Below, one piece after another: positions 1 through 10,800 of a stretch of 64,000 nucleotides of DNA (positions are counted from its first letter, which is position 1; the number at the start of each line of letters is the position of its first letter). Source of the DNA: Culex pipiens pallens (taxonomy: Eukaryota; Arthropoda; Insecta; Diptera; Culicidae); contig NC_068939.1 of NCBI RefSeq assembly GCF_016801865.2, forward strand, positions 149,026,715-149,090,714. The letters run 5' to 3'. The notes under the pieces were generated by a model that searched no databases, was not told where the DNA came from, and saw nothing but the letters and a program-made list of their open reading frames with translations. The translations under genes and the position numbers were made by a program.

Positions 1-1158
1 TTGCAGCCTGAAACGGTGATGAGATAGAAATTTGGTGTCAAAGGGACTTTTATGTAAAATTAGACGCCCGATTTGATGGCGTACTCAGAATTCCGAAAAA
101 ACGTATTTTTCATCGAAAAAAACACTAAAAAAGTTTAAAAAATTCTCCCATTTTCCGTTACTCGACTGTAAAAAATTTTGGAACATGTCATTTTATGGGA
201 AATTTAATGTACTTTTCGAATCTACATTGTCCCAGAAGGGTCATTTTTTCATTTAGAACAAAATTTTTCATTTTAAAATTTCGTGTTTTTTCTAACTTTG
301 CAGGGTTATTTTTTAGAGTGTAACAATGTTCTACAAAGTTGTAGAGCAGACAATTACAAAAATTTTGATATATAGACATAAGGGGTTTGCTTATAAACAT
401 CACGAGTTATCGCGATTTTACGAAAAAAAGTTTTGAAAAAGTTACTTTTTGCGTTTCTCTTTGTTTCGTCGTCCGTGTCTGTCGCGGGTGACCATGAACG
501 GCCATGATCGATGACGACCAACTTTTTCAAAACTTTTTTTCGTAAAATCGCGATAACTCGTGATGTTTATAAGCAAACCCCTTATGTCTATATATCAAAA
601 TTTTTGTAATTGTCTGTTCTACAACTTTGTAGAACATTGTTACACTCTAAAAAATAACCCTGCAAAGTTAGAAAAAACACGAAATTTTAAAATGAAAAAT
701 TTTGTTCTAAATGAAAAAATGACCCTTCTGGGACAATGTAGATTCGAAAAGTACATTAAATTTCCCATAAAATGACATGTTCCAAAATTTTTTACAGTCG
801 AGTAACGAAAAATGGGAGAATTTTTTAAACTTTTTTAGTGTTTTTTTCGATGAAAAATACGTTTTTTCGGAATTCTGAGTACGCCATCAAATCGGGCGTC
901 TAATTTTACATAAAAGTCCCTTTGACACCAAATTTCTATCTCATCACCGTTTCAGGCTGCAAATGATTGAAAAACACCTCTTTTTTCGCATGTTCAAAAA
1001 TGGAAGGGGTCGTACCGCCCCTCCGTCACGAGATATCAAAAAACGGACCTCGGATTCGTGATCAGGGACAAAAGTTACCCCTTAGGACAAAGTTTCACGC
1101 AAATCGAAGAGGGGTCGGGGCAACTGCTGTGTGAGTTGGCGGAGAATTACCCATCTAA
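1..1158. mobile_element. Foldback element, right part (left end outside window)
   Basis: Bases 1-442 are the near-perfect reverse complement of 520-961, separated by a 77-bp centre. The right end continues to 1158 with GTGTGAGTTGGCGGAGAAT. The same terminal sequence starts the copy at 32534 and ends the piece at 36009. No coding capacity is seen. The element appears inserted into a copy of the repeat family that ends at 2180. Confidence 0.8.
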
Positions 1159-2180
1159 ATAATGATTTCAAACAAATACCCTCTATAAGAAAAGTCAAAA
1201 TCAACCACCGAAAAAAAATATTCTACATTAATTTAAAAACATCCAACTATTGGCAACTGAACAACAAATAAAAAAATTCTTCGAAATTGGAAATTCATTA
1301 TTATGACTCAGAGTAGAAACACAAACAATTAGTCCTCAAAAAAATCGAGAGTTCAACAATACTTATAACTTTCATGTTATTTTTTAAATTGACAAACGTA
1401 TAGTTTTTGATACTTCGTTTCAACTGGAAATGGCAAAAAGTTAAAGATAACTGAATTTAAAATTTTATTCCTATTTCTCCCACTTATTTTAAGCAAAATG
1501 TTTGAAGAGAAAAAATGTTTAAACAATTTTGCCATAACTCAAAATTTATTGTTTTTTTTTGCAATTTCAATATTTTCATCATGTTTCAACGCTTATATAT
1601 ATACTCACAAAAAAAGTTCAAAGGCAACATTTGGAAAAAAATATATTTGAAATTACTTAATGAGTTAAGTAAAACAATTAAAAATATTTACAAAAAAAAA
1701 CCATTGCCAAACTCAAGTTGGAATCAGTTTTCAAATATACAATCTATGTGACAAAATTAAATAGAATCATAACTCTAAGCTGGGCACCAGGCTCTATTTT
1801 TATATTAGTTTTTCATTAACTTTACCTCTTGTTGATAAACAAAAATGAATAGAGATCATTAGATTCATCTAAAAAATTATGAAAATCGGTGTCAACTGCA
1901 TCACAGCTATTCCATACTCAAATATATTTAAATTGTGAATAGATCCTTAAATTTAAAGTAATTTACAAAAGCAGAATTGAGTGAATTTAATTTGAAAATT
2001 GTACAAAATATAACAAAATTATTCAAGAGTTAAAATTAATTTTCAAACAAGTATGCTTGGAATTCCCGACTTTTTGACAAAAAATCATAAATTCCCGACT
2101 TTTTCCCGATTTTTGGCGGATTTTGGCGAATTCCCGACTTTTTCCCGACTTTCCCGATTTCCCGACTTGAGTGGCCACCC
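1159..2180 (+). mobile_element. TIR element with CCCGACTTTTT-rich end, copy 1 (3' part)
   Basis: The sequence matches 37390-38609 and 49869-56437: shared AGAATCATAACT, TTATTCAAGAGTT and repeated TTCCCGACTTTTTCCCGA, ending CTTGAGTGGCCACCC. The left part is cut by the foldback element. The family's left end (GGGTAACCACTCAAA in the 37.4 kb copy) is a degenerate inverted match to the right end. Confidence 0.6.
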
Positions 2181-2364
2181 TGTTTTTGTAGTAAAATGTT
2201 CGGCAAGAGTTTCTGAACAAACCGTAGCACTAGGTTTCTGTCAAACTTTTTTTGTATAGTGCATAGTGCCCAAGGGGTGTAAATATTTTTGTTACATACT
2301 GTTAATTGTTTTCAGTTGAATGCACGTCTGATTTCGTTGAAATGTAGAAGTTTAAAAAAAAAAC

Positions 2365-3300
2365 TAGGGGAAATAAACCCATTTTAAGCCTAATAAGCGG
2401 TCTTGTTTGAATGATGCTGGATAATCTGGAGTGTTCCTTGAAATTCAGTAAAACCAAGTACACCAACGAGTAGAGCAACTTTTTGTGAACATTTCTGTTT
2501 ATTTTCACTTTTATTAAAAGTTATGGTATTCCTTTTACAAGCATTTTAAAAAAATATTTCAAAAACGCATTCTAATCAGTCGTGTGCATTGGGCCACGCC
2601 CATTTTTCTATTTTCAGCTTAGTTCTTTTTTTCTTCCAACGCTCGTTTGGGTCTGCTTCGTGCTGCCAAAATTGATGAAATTTTAAGCGAACACTCACGA
2701 AAAGTAGCATTTATAGAGAAAGTTTCCTGGCAACACCACAAGCGCTGCTGGTGGTGTTGGTGGCCACCTTTTGTTCTTTTTTTGCCTTCGCTTCTTGCTC
2801 GGTTTTCTTCAGCCTTCGTTTGGAATGGGTGGTCAAAATTGAAACGTCAAAAGACATAGCGCGTTTGTTTTTTTGATGGTGCTTGCTAATTATTCACATT
2901 TTTCGGGATTATTTTTCAAGTGAGTGACTAAGTTATGGTGAAAGGAACATGTTGCCGGTAGTTGGAAGCAATTTTATATTTTAAGCGCTTTAAAATCGTT
3001 AGCGCAAGTGAAATGATATTGATGGCGACTTTCGTTAAGCAGTCAACCTCTGATCTTGCGTGTGGATGTGTGTGCCACCAAAATGATGAGAAATGGTCTC
3101 GCAAAATAGAAATTATGATTAAAAGTGCATTAAATTTGATCTTTTTGGCCAGTGAGTGGCATACATTTGCGTGCTTACTCGAGGCGGTGCTGTTGCTGGT
3201 AAGTTTACAGCCTAAATAGTATTTTTGGAGCTTTAATCGAGCATCAAACTCTCCATATGACGAAGATAGGTGTTTGATTATAAAGGGTATATTTCCCCTA
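2365..3300 (+). mobile_element. Non-autonomous TIR element, family TAGGGGAAATA, copy 1
   Basis: It starts TAGGGGAAATAAACCC and ends GGGTATATTTCCCCTA, imperfect terminal inverted repeats of about 15 bp. A second copy with the same ends and interior lies at 21454-22371 in the same orientation. The interior has a GTGGTGTTGGTGGCCACC segment and no conserved reading frame between copies. Confidence 0.75.
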
Positions 3301-3604
3301 TGTGATTTTTCGAGCCGATAATGAAGTGAGGAGGGGAGATCAACTTTGAAAAATATTAGCAACGGCCAAAAAAAATTTCGATCAACAAAGTCAAAAGAGA
3401 AAAATGTGGGACATTTGCTTAATCTGCCGAAAATATATTTGTGTGCATGGGAGCTATTTCTTCATTAAGTGTATTTAAATTGCAAATTTACAATATCTGA
3501 ACTGTAGTTCTGTGCATAATTGTCACATGTTCAGAAAAATGCAACTGAAAAAACGCGATTCAAATTTTTCGACCGATTTCTGTGTTTCTACACATAATTG
3601 TCCC

Positions 3605-4498
3605 ATTAGGGTGTAATATGGTTGTATGGAAAAAAATAAAGTTATCCAAATTTAGCGAGCACAGCATTTTTTCAGTTCCTTTTGGGGTCCTTAACAACTC
3701 CCCAAAGTTTGGGAACGATTGGTTTAGTCCTCAATTTGCGCGAGCGATTCAATTTTCCATATAATTTTTTATCGGAAAACCAATGTTTTTGGATTTTGAT
3801 ATTTATAAAATCCACATTTCACGCTGTACACTCAACCCCCGGCGGTTGGTCACTTTTTCGTTTGACACTTTTTTAGTTTGTACCCCGTTGGTTGGTCAAA
3901 GTCAAACTAAAAAGTGACAAACTGTCACTTTTGACACGGCGCTCACGCACTCTATCAAAACAAACGCTTGGTAGTGAGTGTGAGCTCAGTGTAAAAGGGG
4001 TGTCAAACTAAAAAGTGACCCCGTTCGTTTGACAACAGTTAGTGTCAAACCATCGGGGTTTGAGTATACTAAAAGGTCCTCTTCAACTTTCCCGAAGAGA
4101 GTATGGTGCTAACTTGCTCCTAAAAAAAGATACAGCATGTTCGAAACTCGTCTAAAACGTGTTTTTTGCTCGAAATACACGTTTTAGCCGAGTTTTGAGG
4201 ACGCTGTATCTTCTTTCAGGGACAAGCTAGCACAATACTCTCTTGGGGAAAGTTGTAGAGCACCTTCCAGAGCATCCGAATATGAATCCGGTTTTAGTAC
4301 AGCGTGAAACGTGGATTTTATAAATATCAAAATCCAAAAAAATGGGTTTTCCCATACAAATTTATATGGAAAATTGAATCGCTCGCGCAAAGTGAGGACT
4401 TAACCAATCGTTCCCAAACTTTGGGGAGTTGTGTAGGATCCCAAAAGGCACTGAAAAATTGCTGTACTGGAAAATCGATTTTGATATTACACCCTAGT
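3605..4498. repeat. Imperfect palindrome (foldback) with nested MITE
   Basis: The left arm begins ATTAGGGTGTAATAT and the right arm ends ATATTACACCCTAGT. The centre is near 4165, in complementary CTAAAACGTGT and ACACGTTTTAG segments. The left arm is longer because a 238-bp MITE interrupts it; the right arm preserves the uninterrupted version. Confidence 0.75.
3829..4066 (+). mobile_element. MITE, CACTCAAACCCC family, TA target duplication, copy 1
   Basis: The ends CACTCAACCCC and GGGGTTTGAGTA are flanked by TA. The opposite palindrome arm supplies the empty site (GCTGTACTAAAA in reverse complement), proving a TA duplication. Internal repeats of AAACTAAAAAGTGAC are shared with 25298-25536. 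This suggests a Tc1/mariner-type mobiliser (inference). Confidence 0.8.
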
Positions 4499-4578
4499 GC
4501 AACATGGAGTTGAACTTTCCACAATGCCATGGTAAACTTCACAGCAATTGCACAGAACGTTTAACTCCATGTTGCAGG
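4499..4578. repeat. Short inverted repeat
   Basis: TGCAACATGGAGTT at the left is matched by AACTCCATGTTGCA at the right, about 80 bp end to end, directly abutting the larger palindrome. Confidence 0.6.
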
Positions 4579-4839
4579 TTTGATAGCTCGATTAATCTTG
4601 AGATTAATACAAAACATCGCTCCAAATTTCAGCCAAATCCGTCCACTTCAGAAAAAATGCCAGTGTTTTGAATTAGTTGATGGTTGCCCAAAAAAGGCGA
4701 TGTCATTTCTTTTTGGGCAGATTTGCACGATACAAACCTTTGGATGCGTACGCCGCAACGACACAAACTTTTACAACAGAGAACGCTGTGAACGATCTGT
4801 GAGTTGCAGCTTGAGTGGTTTCGATTTCTAACAGGCTTC

Positions 4840-5720
4840 ACTGAACACCAAGATCTGGTGCGCCGTGGTGCGGTTTTCGTGTCACTCTAGAAACCAAACC
4901 GAGCTGTTTATTGTCACACCATAGCAACTGTACCGAAAGCACCTTGGTACACCACCGGTACACCAAAACTGTATACCAAGGATGCAACTCAACATATGGT
5001 TGATCCAAGTAAACCGGAGGCGACATTGTTTTGATTGAGGTTTGTCAGCCATCATTCACAACTTCGGGATGGCGTGGCGGTTGTTGTCTCCGTCTTTTAA
5101 CCACGAGGTTCCTTGTTCAATCCTGTTTACAAATATTTTTAAGGATTTTTTTTTCAATATTTGCTGTTGAAATTACTGATTATATACATTTTTTAAGTAA
5201 CTTCTTCGAACCTGCGACGCTTTAGTCAAAGAGTTAGAAAATTGAATGGATTTTTGTAGTGGAATAGAGAAAACGTTCCATATTATGCAGGCAGGTTTAA
5301 GTGAAAATGCCTATTTCAGGATTATATGCACGAGAATTTAAAGTTTATCTTTCATGAAACTACGAAATTCTATTTCTAACGAATTATTCTAAACATTCAA
5401 AAAATAAAATAATAACTGTCGAGATTCGAACCAAGAACCTTTAAAATACTAATGCACTGCCTTTGACAACCACACCATTAAGAACTGTTGGCTTCGGTTG
5501 GCTTGCTAGGCATCAGGAGTTCCAAACTTCTCCCGTGTGGTAGGCGCAGAAACCATGTCAGTTTTGTGTACCCGTTCCACACCGCCGTCACACCAAACTT
5601 CGGTTTCGGTGCACCGATCAAGCTACCGAGTTGTGTCGGGTTTGGGTCGTGACGAGAAATGGTGCGCATAGAAAAACCGGTATCATAGCAAACCGTTGTC
5701 GCACCCGTCAAAAGGTAAGT
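4840..5720. repeat. Two tRNA-headed SINE-like pieces in inverted orientation
   Basis: The plus-strand piece near 5053-5115 (ATGGCGTGGCGGTTGTTG then GGTTCCTTGTTCAATCC) resembles A- and B-box spacing. A minus-strand counterpart near 5418-5490 reads ATGGTGTGGTTGTC then GGTTCTTGGTTCGAATC. Flanking segments rich in GGTACACC and CGGTTTCGGT also appear in opposite orientations. Boundaries are uncertain. Confidence 0.45.
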
Positions 5721-6892
5721 CTGATTTCTAATCTAAACAAGCAAAGGACATTTTTCTTTCAAAAATAAAAAAAAAGGACGACTGTTTTAAGTTTTTCCAC
5801 CTGTTTCTCTCTATTTGTTTTACCTCCATAATTGTTGATGTGATCTCTTCACTTCAGCCCAACGAATTTGTGGTTGTGTGTGTGTTTGAGTGTTAGCCCT
5901 CGCCCAACTTCCGCTGGACGCTGGTGTTCGACAAAGTTTGAGTGAATGGAAAGTACGTTAACTGTGGGTTCATTTGCTTAAATCCTGATCCTGTTCATCT
6001 CTTTTTTTTATTTCTCTCACTCGACTTCCATCACACAGTCTCACGCGCACGCTCGATATTTACACCAGTTGATAAACGAAGAAAAAACGCACGTTTTTAA
6101 AAAGTTACAAACAAACGCAAAGGTGGAGGGAGGGAGAAATCATTTGCGGGCGGAGCGCGCGCAGTCACGATTACAAACTAAATTTAACAAGAAGATTGCG
6201 AGCGCGCACCGCACGTTGATTTAGGTAAAAATGGAATTGAAGTTTGCTGATCATGGCTTGTGAGGTTCGTTTCTTTTTATGATGATTCAACTAACAAAAT
6301 GTAAAGAACGACCGAGCAAATTGCTAGCCTTTTGCGGCATTTTTGCTGAAATTATCGATATTTTTGTTTTATTCTTTTCACCTTCCATGTGCTGTAATAA
6401 TGATTCAATTGGCAACGGGGGAAAAACTAACAAGCGTATATTTTTTTTATCTTCCTGGGTAAGAAGTTTTCCTCGGCAGGAAACGCAGTTTAAAAAAAAA
6501 ATCAATCAATAAATAAGTCGCAGTGAATAATAAAATTTGTTTACGTTTGTTCACTCGAAAAGTTCTCTCCTAGGTTTTTTGTTTGTTTTGCACATATTCT
6601 ATTCGCTACAATTTGTTTGTTTGTTTTACCCATTTGTAATGTCTGCTGGATAGTTTTGCCGAGTTCTTTTCTGTTTTGTGTTCATTTTAACTTTAGTCGA
6701 CCCTATTAAAAATATATGTATAAATTAAGAATTTCTGCTTAAAATCTAGAGAACGGCTTTGTGGTGCGGCGTTCTCCGATCCACTATAATTTGTTTAGTG
6801 TGCATATTGTTACCAGTTTTAGTACGACTGTACTTGCAGTTCTAGACGCAATTTTTGTAATTTGTTTGCTGCTTTTAAAGTCTAGTTTTCTT
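5721..6892. other. Non-repetitive sequence downstream of E2F1
   Basis: Beyond mild poly-T runs and TG-rich patches I see no gene, TIR or tandem repeat here. It may hold the distal E2F1 3' UTR. Confidence 0.4.
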
Positions 6893-7762
6893 TTTATTAT
6901 TCCTTTTATGCGGTGATCTGAGGGTGAAACCCCGTCTCCTGAAACTCCAGAACCATTGCCCCCCACATGTTTTGTTGTGTTGATAATCATAAGCGCATTG
7001 ACGTACTCTTTCGTACGGCGGGGGGTTTTGCTCAGAGTTTGGAGAAGTATGGTCAGGTCACTATAGATTCTCTCGAGATAAATTCGGCCGCCTTTCGCAT
7101 TTGCAGTTACTCTCGTTCCTTTCCCACTTGGAAAAGAGCCTAACTCACTTCGTTTCAGTTTTGATGTTTTTTTTCCTCTCTGTTTAAATAATTTACATTG
7201 TAATATTTACAAAAAAAATATAACTAATCACCAATTAATAGCAATATTTGTTAAAACAATCTTAATGTAACTTGGATTGTTCCTTTCTCAACCGTTCAGA
7301 TACTCGCTACCTTCTGTCCTAACACCACTGAGACCAATTGCCTTTGCTTTGTTCTTGCCATCTTTTTTCTCTTTTAGTTTACAACACACAAACTTCTGGC
7401 CCGCCAGCATCCAACCCCGAAACAAACAAAATAACGTTGCGATGCGGCTTTCTCGACTCAAACTATAACTTTTCTCTCTCTCGAGAAGGAAAATAACGCG
7501 AAAAAAATCACAAAAATTGCGGGTTTATAAATTTTGTTGCTTACACATCTGAGCATTCAATTCAAACGAAAAAAAAGGGAAAAGTTGCTGCATCGGGGGA
7601 GAAGAGGTCTTTCATGGCGCCCAAAAAATAAACAAACCGAAACTTGCTAAATTTACAGTAAAAATAATTGAAATAAAAATAAACGCGCATTCGCATATAT
7701 AAATGGTGTTGTATATACACATATTTTAGCATCCTCTCTCCGTCTCTCGTGTAAACTTTAAA
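6893..7762 (-). other. E2f1: Probable E2F1 3' UTR
   Basis: Non-repetitive A/T-rich sequence follows the E2F1 stop. The first clear minus-strand AATAAA that I see is at 6898-6893. The exact cleavage site cannot be read from sequence alone, and a more distal site near 6.0 kb is possible. Confidence 0.35.
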
Positions 7763-7869
7763 CTAAAAGTTAAAATCAAACAGCTCGAAGACGCCCTCGG
7801 TGTGGTCCAGCGAGAAGTTGTAGTCGTTGTCCAGCGGTTCCAGCGGCATGAACGCGTCCATCTCGGGCA
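7763..7869 (-). CDS. E2f1: E2F1 coding exon 6: Rb-binding transactivation motif and stop
   Basis: Acceptor TTTGCAG ends at 7870; the TAG stop is at 7765-7763. The exon encodes VPEMDAFMPLEPLD followed by DYNFSLDHTEGVFELFDFNF. The last segment matches the E2F pocket-protein-binding consensus (Y-x-F-S-L-D, then E-G-x-x-D/E-L-F-D). It is separated from exon 5 by a 5.1 kb intron, so a gene finder that closed the gene at about 12.9 kb would lose the Rb-binding site. The phase (1 nt plus 107 nt) closes the frame exactly. Confidence 0.93.
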
Positions 7870-10800
7870 CTGCAAATAGAAGGCGAAAACGGTGGATTTT
7901 AGAAAACTGTTAGCTAAAACTTTCCAGATGCGTTCTCCCGAATTTCCACATTCCCAAGACAAAAACCGTTTTACATGGTTTAACAAACATTAGAGAGTTA
8001 GAGATCCCAATTCTTCTTATAAAAGATTGAGAATCTTTAAAGCTTTCCAATTCGGTTTACCACAGTGCTTCGTGCCTATCCTTTATAAAGTGTTTAAAAC
8101 GAAAAATTTAAATATTTCCGAAAATTATAACCTAAAAGTGACAATGCAGTTCATCAAAATTTTGTTAAAATACTTTTCGATAGGAAATTTGATTTGGCTT
8201 TCACAAAAATAATTGCACGGAAAGGGGCCCAAGTAACATTTTTAAACCAACTAGCCACCACCAAGTTTTATTAAGGGTTTATTGTAGCATCTTGATTGCT
8301 TAATAGTTTTATTTGGGCATTCACCGCAACCAACAAGCAAGAGCTAATTAATAGGTTCTAACAGTTTTAACAGAGGCTTGAAAACCAGATGGCAATGCCA
8401 TGCCAAACGGTTTTATCGCATGCTTTGTTAAAACCTAGGGTGTTGTAGCTGTCAAGTGCCATTTGGCATGTAAAAAGCTCACTTGAAACCATAAGCTCCT
8501 TAAAGAGCATTTATCGCGGCCAAATAGCAGTGCATAAATATGGCGCTAGACGCGTGCTCTGATTGAATATGATTGACCGCCATCTTGGTTGAAAAAATAG
8601 AAAACTGAAAAATTTGATTTAAATTTGATGAAAACACACATTTATGCTGAATTCCTTGTATGATTTATATAGCGATAGATGTTTAAAAATATTTTGAACA
8701 TTTTTTTCAATAAATTGCAATAAAATATTTTTTAACATTAAACACTATGATTACAAAATATTGATTTTTGATGAAGCGAGTTGAATTTTTTGGCTCTATC
8801 TCCCCTACATTTATCAATAAAATTTCAACCGCAGCTGAATTTGAGCCATCAATTGTGAGAAATAAGCTTTCAAATTATTTGGATTAGCTCTAATATCTAT
8901 TATTTATCATCGCCATTTTTGACAACCATCTCCATAATTTCATTTGGCAAGACGAAGACTTATTTTTGCCAAAATAAAACCTATTTGGCATAAGACGTTT
9001 CAAGACGTATGAAATGTCATTTTTCCATAACTCCTGACTAGGTTTTAACAAAGGTTTTATCAAGGCTTTGGGGATGTTGTTAGGATTCAGTTGTAAAGCC
9101 TTGAACTCCTATGTAGGTTTTATAAATAGGCCGTAACAACCTTTTGCGGAGGTCCTTTTGGGATTTAAGTGGGGTTTATCGAGGTTCTGGGGAGTTTGTT
9201 ACGACTAAGGGGTTTTAATGTTGGTTTTGGCTGATAGGTTTTATAGCGGTTGTGACAGCTTTGATAAAGCCTAAAATGTTACTTGGGGGATCTATCGCCA
9301 AAAGGCCAAACATTCAATATTACGCCCTTTTGAAATGTTAGTCATGATTTTTTTTTAATATTGTTTTCGAAAAGATCGGACAATTTCACGAATGTTTCAC
9401 ATTTTAACATTGAAAATCGGACCTGAGTTGCTGAGCTATCGACATTAGAAAATGGTGAATTGTTTGGGTTTCATCAATTTTCCTGTTTTAAAATCTTTAC
9501 ATGACAATATCTCAGCAACTAAGGGTCGTCTCAACAATGTTCAAAAATGCGAAATATAGAAAATTTTCTCAGCTTTTCAAACAATTTTTTTTTAAATGTG
9601 GGCAAACATGGACACTTATTTTGTAAAATGAGTAACTGCGACTATTTTCAAAAAAGTTACCTAACAAAGGCTATAACTTGAATACGGTGCACATTATCAA
9701 AATTTCACTTTAATACTTTTTGATTGCAAATTCGATTTTATATCGAAAAATGAGGTTGAAAATTTTTTGCGACCAATGTTTCGATTTTTGGGAATAATCT
9801 GTATTGATTCAAAAAATCATAGCTCGGTCAAAGATATTTTGCCCATTCTGGAAATTTCTGAAAAGATGGCATTGGATGTCCCCTAAAAAATATAAAAAAA
9901 TAAAAATAAATAAAATAGTGTTTTTTTGCAAATCAAGTTTTAATGACAAAAATCAACAAAAGAAATTTTACCGTATATTATTTTTTCAGTGTAGTCCTTA
10001 TCCATACCTACAACTTTGCCGAAGACACCAAATCGATCAAAAAATTCCTTCAAAAGATACAGATTTTTTAATTTTCTTACATAATTTTTGTATGGACAGC
10101 TGCCAAATTTATAAGGAAAATCATGTGAACAAACTAATGATGCAAAATGGCTTCTTTGGGCATACCAAAGGCACCAAAAATGTTTTAGCCGGATTAAAAA
10201 ATACAAAAAAAAATCGAATGACCGAAATCTCAGAGAAGTGCTCAGTAAATATTCTACATGTTATAATAATAGGGGCAGGGGGGGCAGAATGGCCCGCCTA
10301 AGTAAAATGCGCCAAAAACCATGGAAAAACATGAAAACTTATGAATTCAGTTTAGTAGGCTTATGCTTTGGAATGTTCCCTTCAATGTTGTATACTTGGT
10401 TGATGAAATTTTTTAGCTTAAAACTATTTTTGAGCCACTTTAAAATAAAAGTTTTTTCGACTACTTTTCCAGGGTGCGGGGCAGAATGGACCACCCTGTG
10501 GGGCAAAATGGGCCACCTTAGAAAACAAGCCATTTCATCTAATACAACGTTGAAGGGAGATAAGAAATGACTTAAGGTACCTTTATAACATAGTTTCCAT
10601 GAAGTTAGACAACTTTAATAAAAATAGTCACTTACCAAAACAAACATTTTTGAAAATAGTTTTAATATGTTGAAATAAGACGCTATTTTTACAAATAAGC
10701 ATCAAAACAACTAAAAAATCAACTAATGGTGCATTAACCGTGATTTGTGAACATACCAGGAGCAACATAATCCATTTAATCCAAATTTCATAACTTTTGA

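Noticed and set aside
560..775. 71-residue frame present in both arms of the palindrome (188-403 and 560-775)
   Set aside because: The two are identical only because the arms are inverted copies; the related arm at 32.9-33.1 kb is disrupted and there is no domain.
2928..3362. 144-residue minus-strand frame
   Set aside because: It lies across a TIR element; the second copy at 21454-22371 breaks the frame, so there is no conservation.
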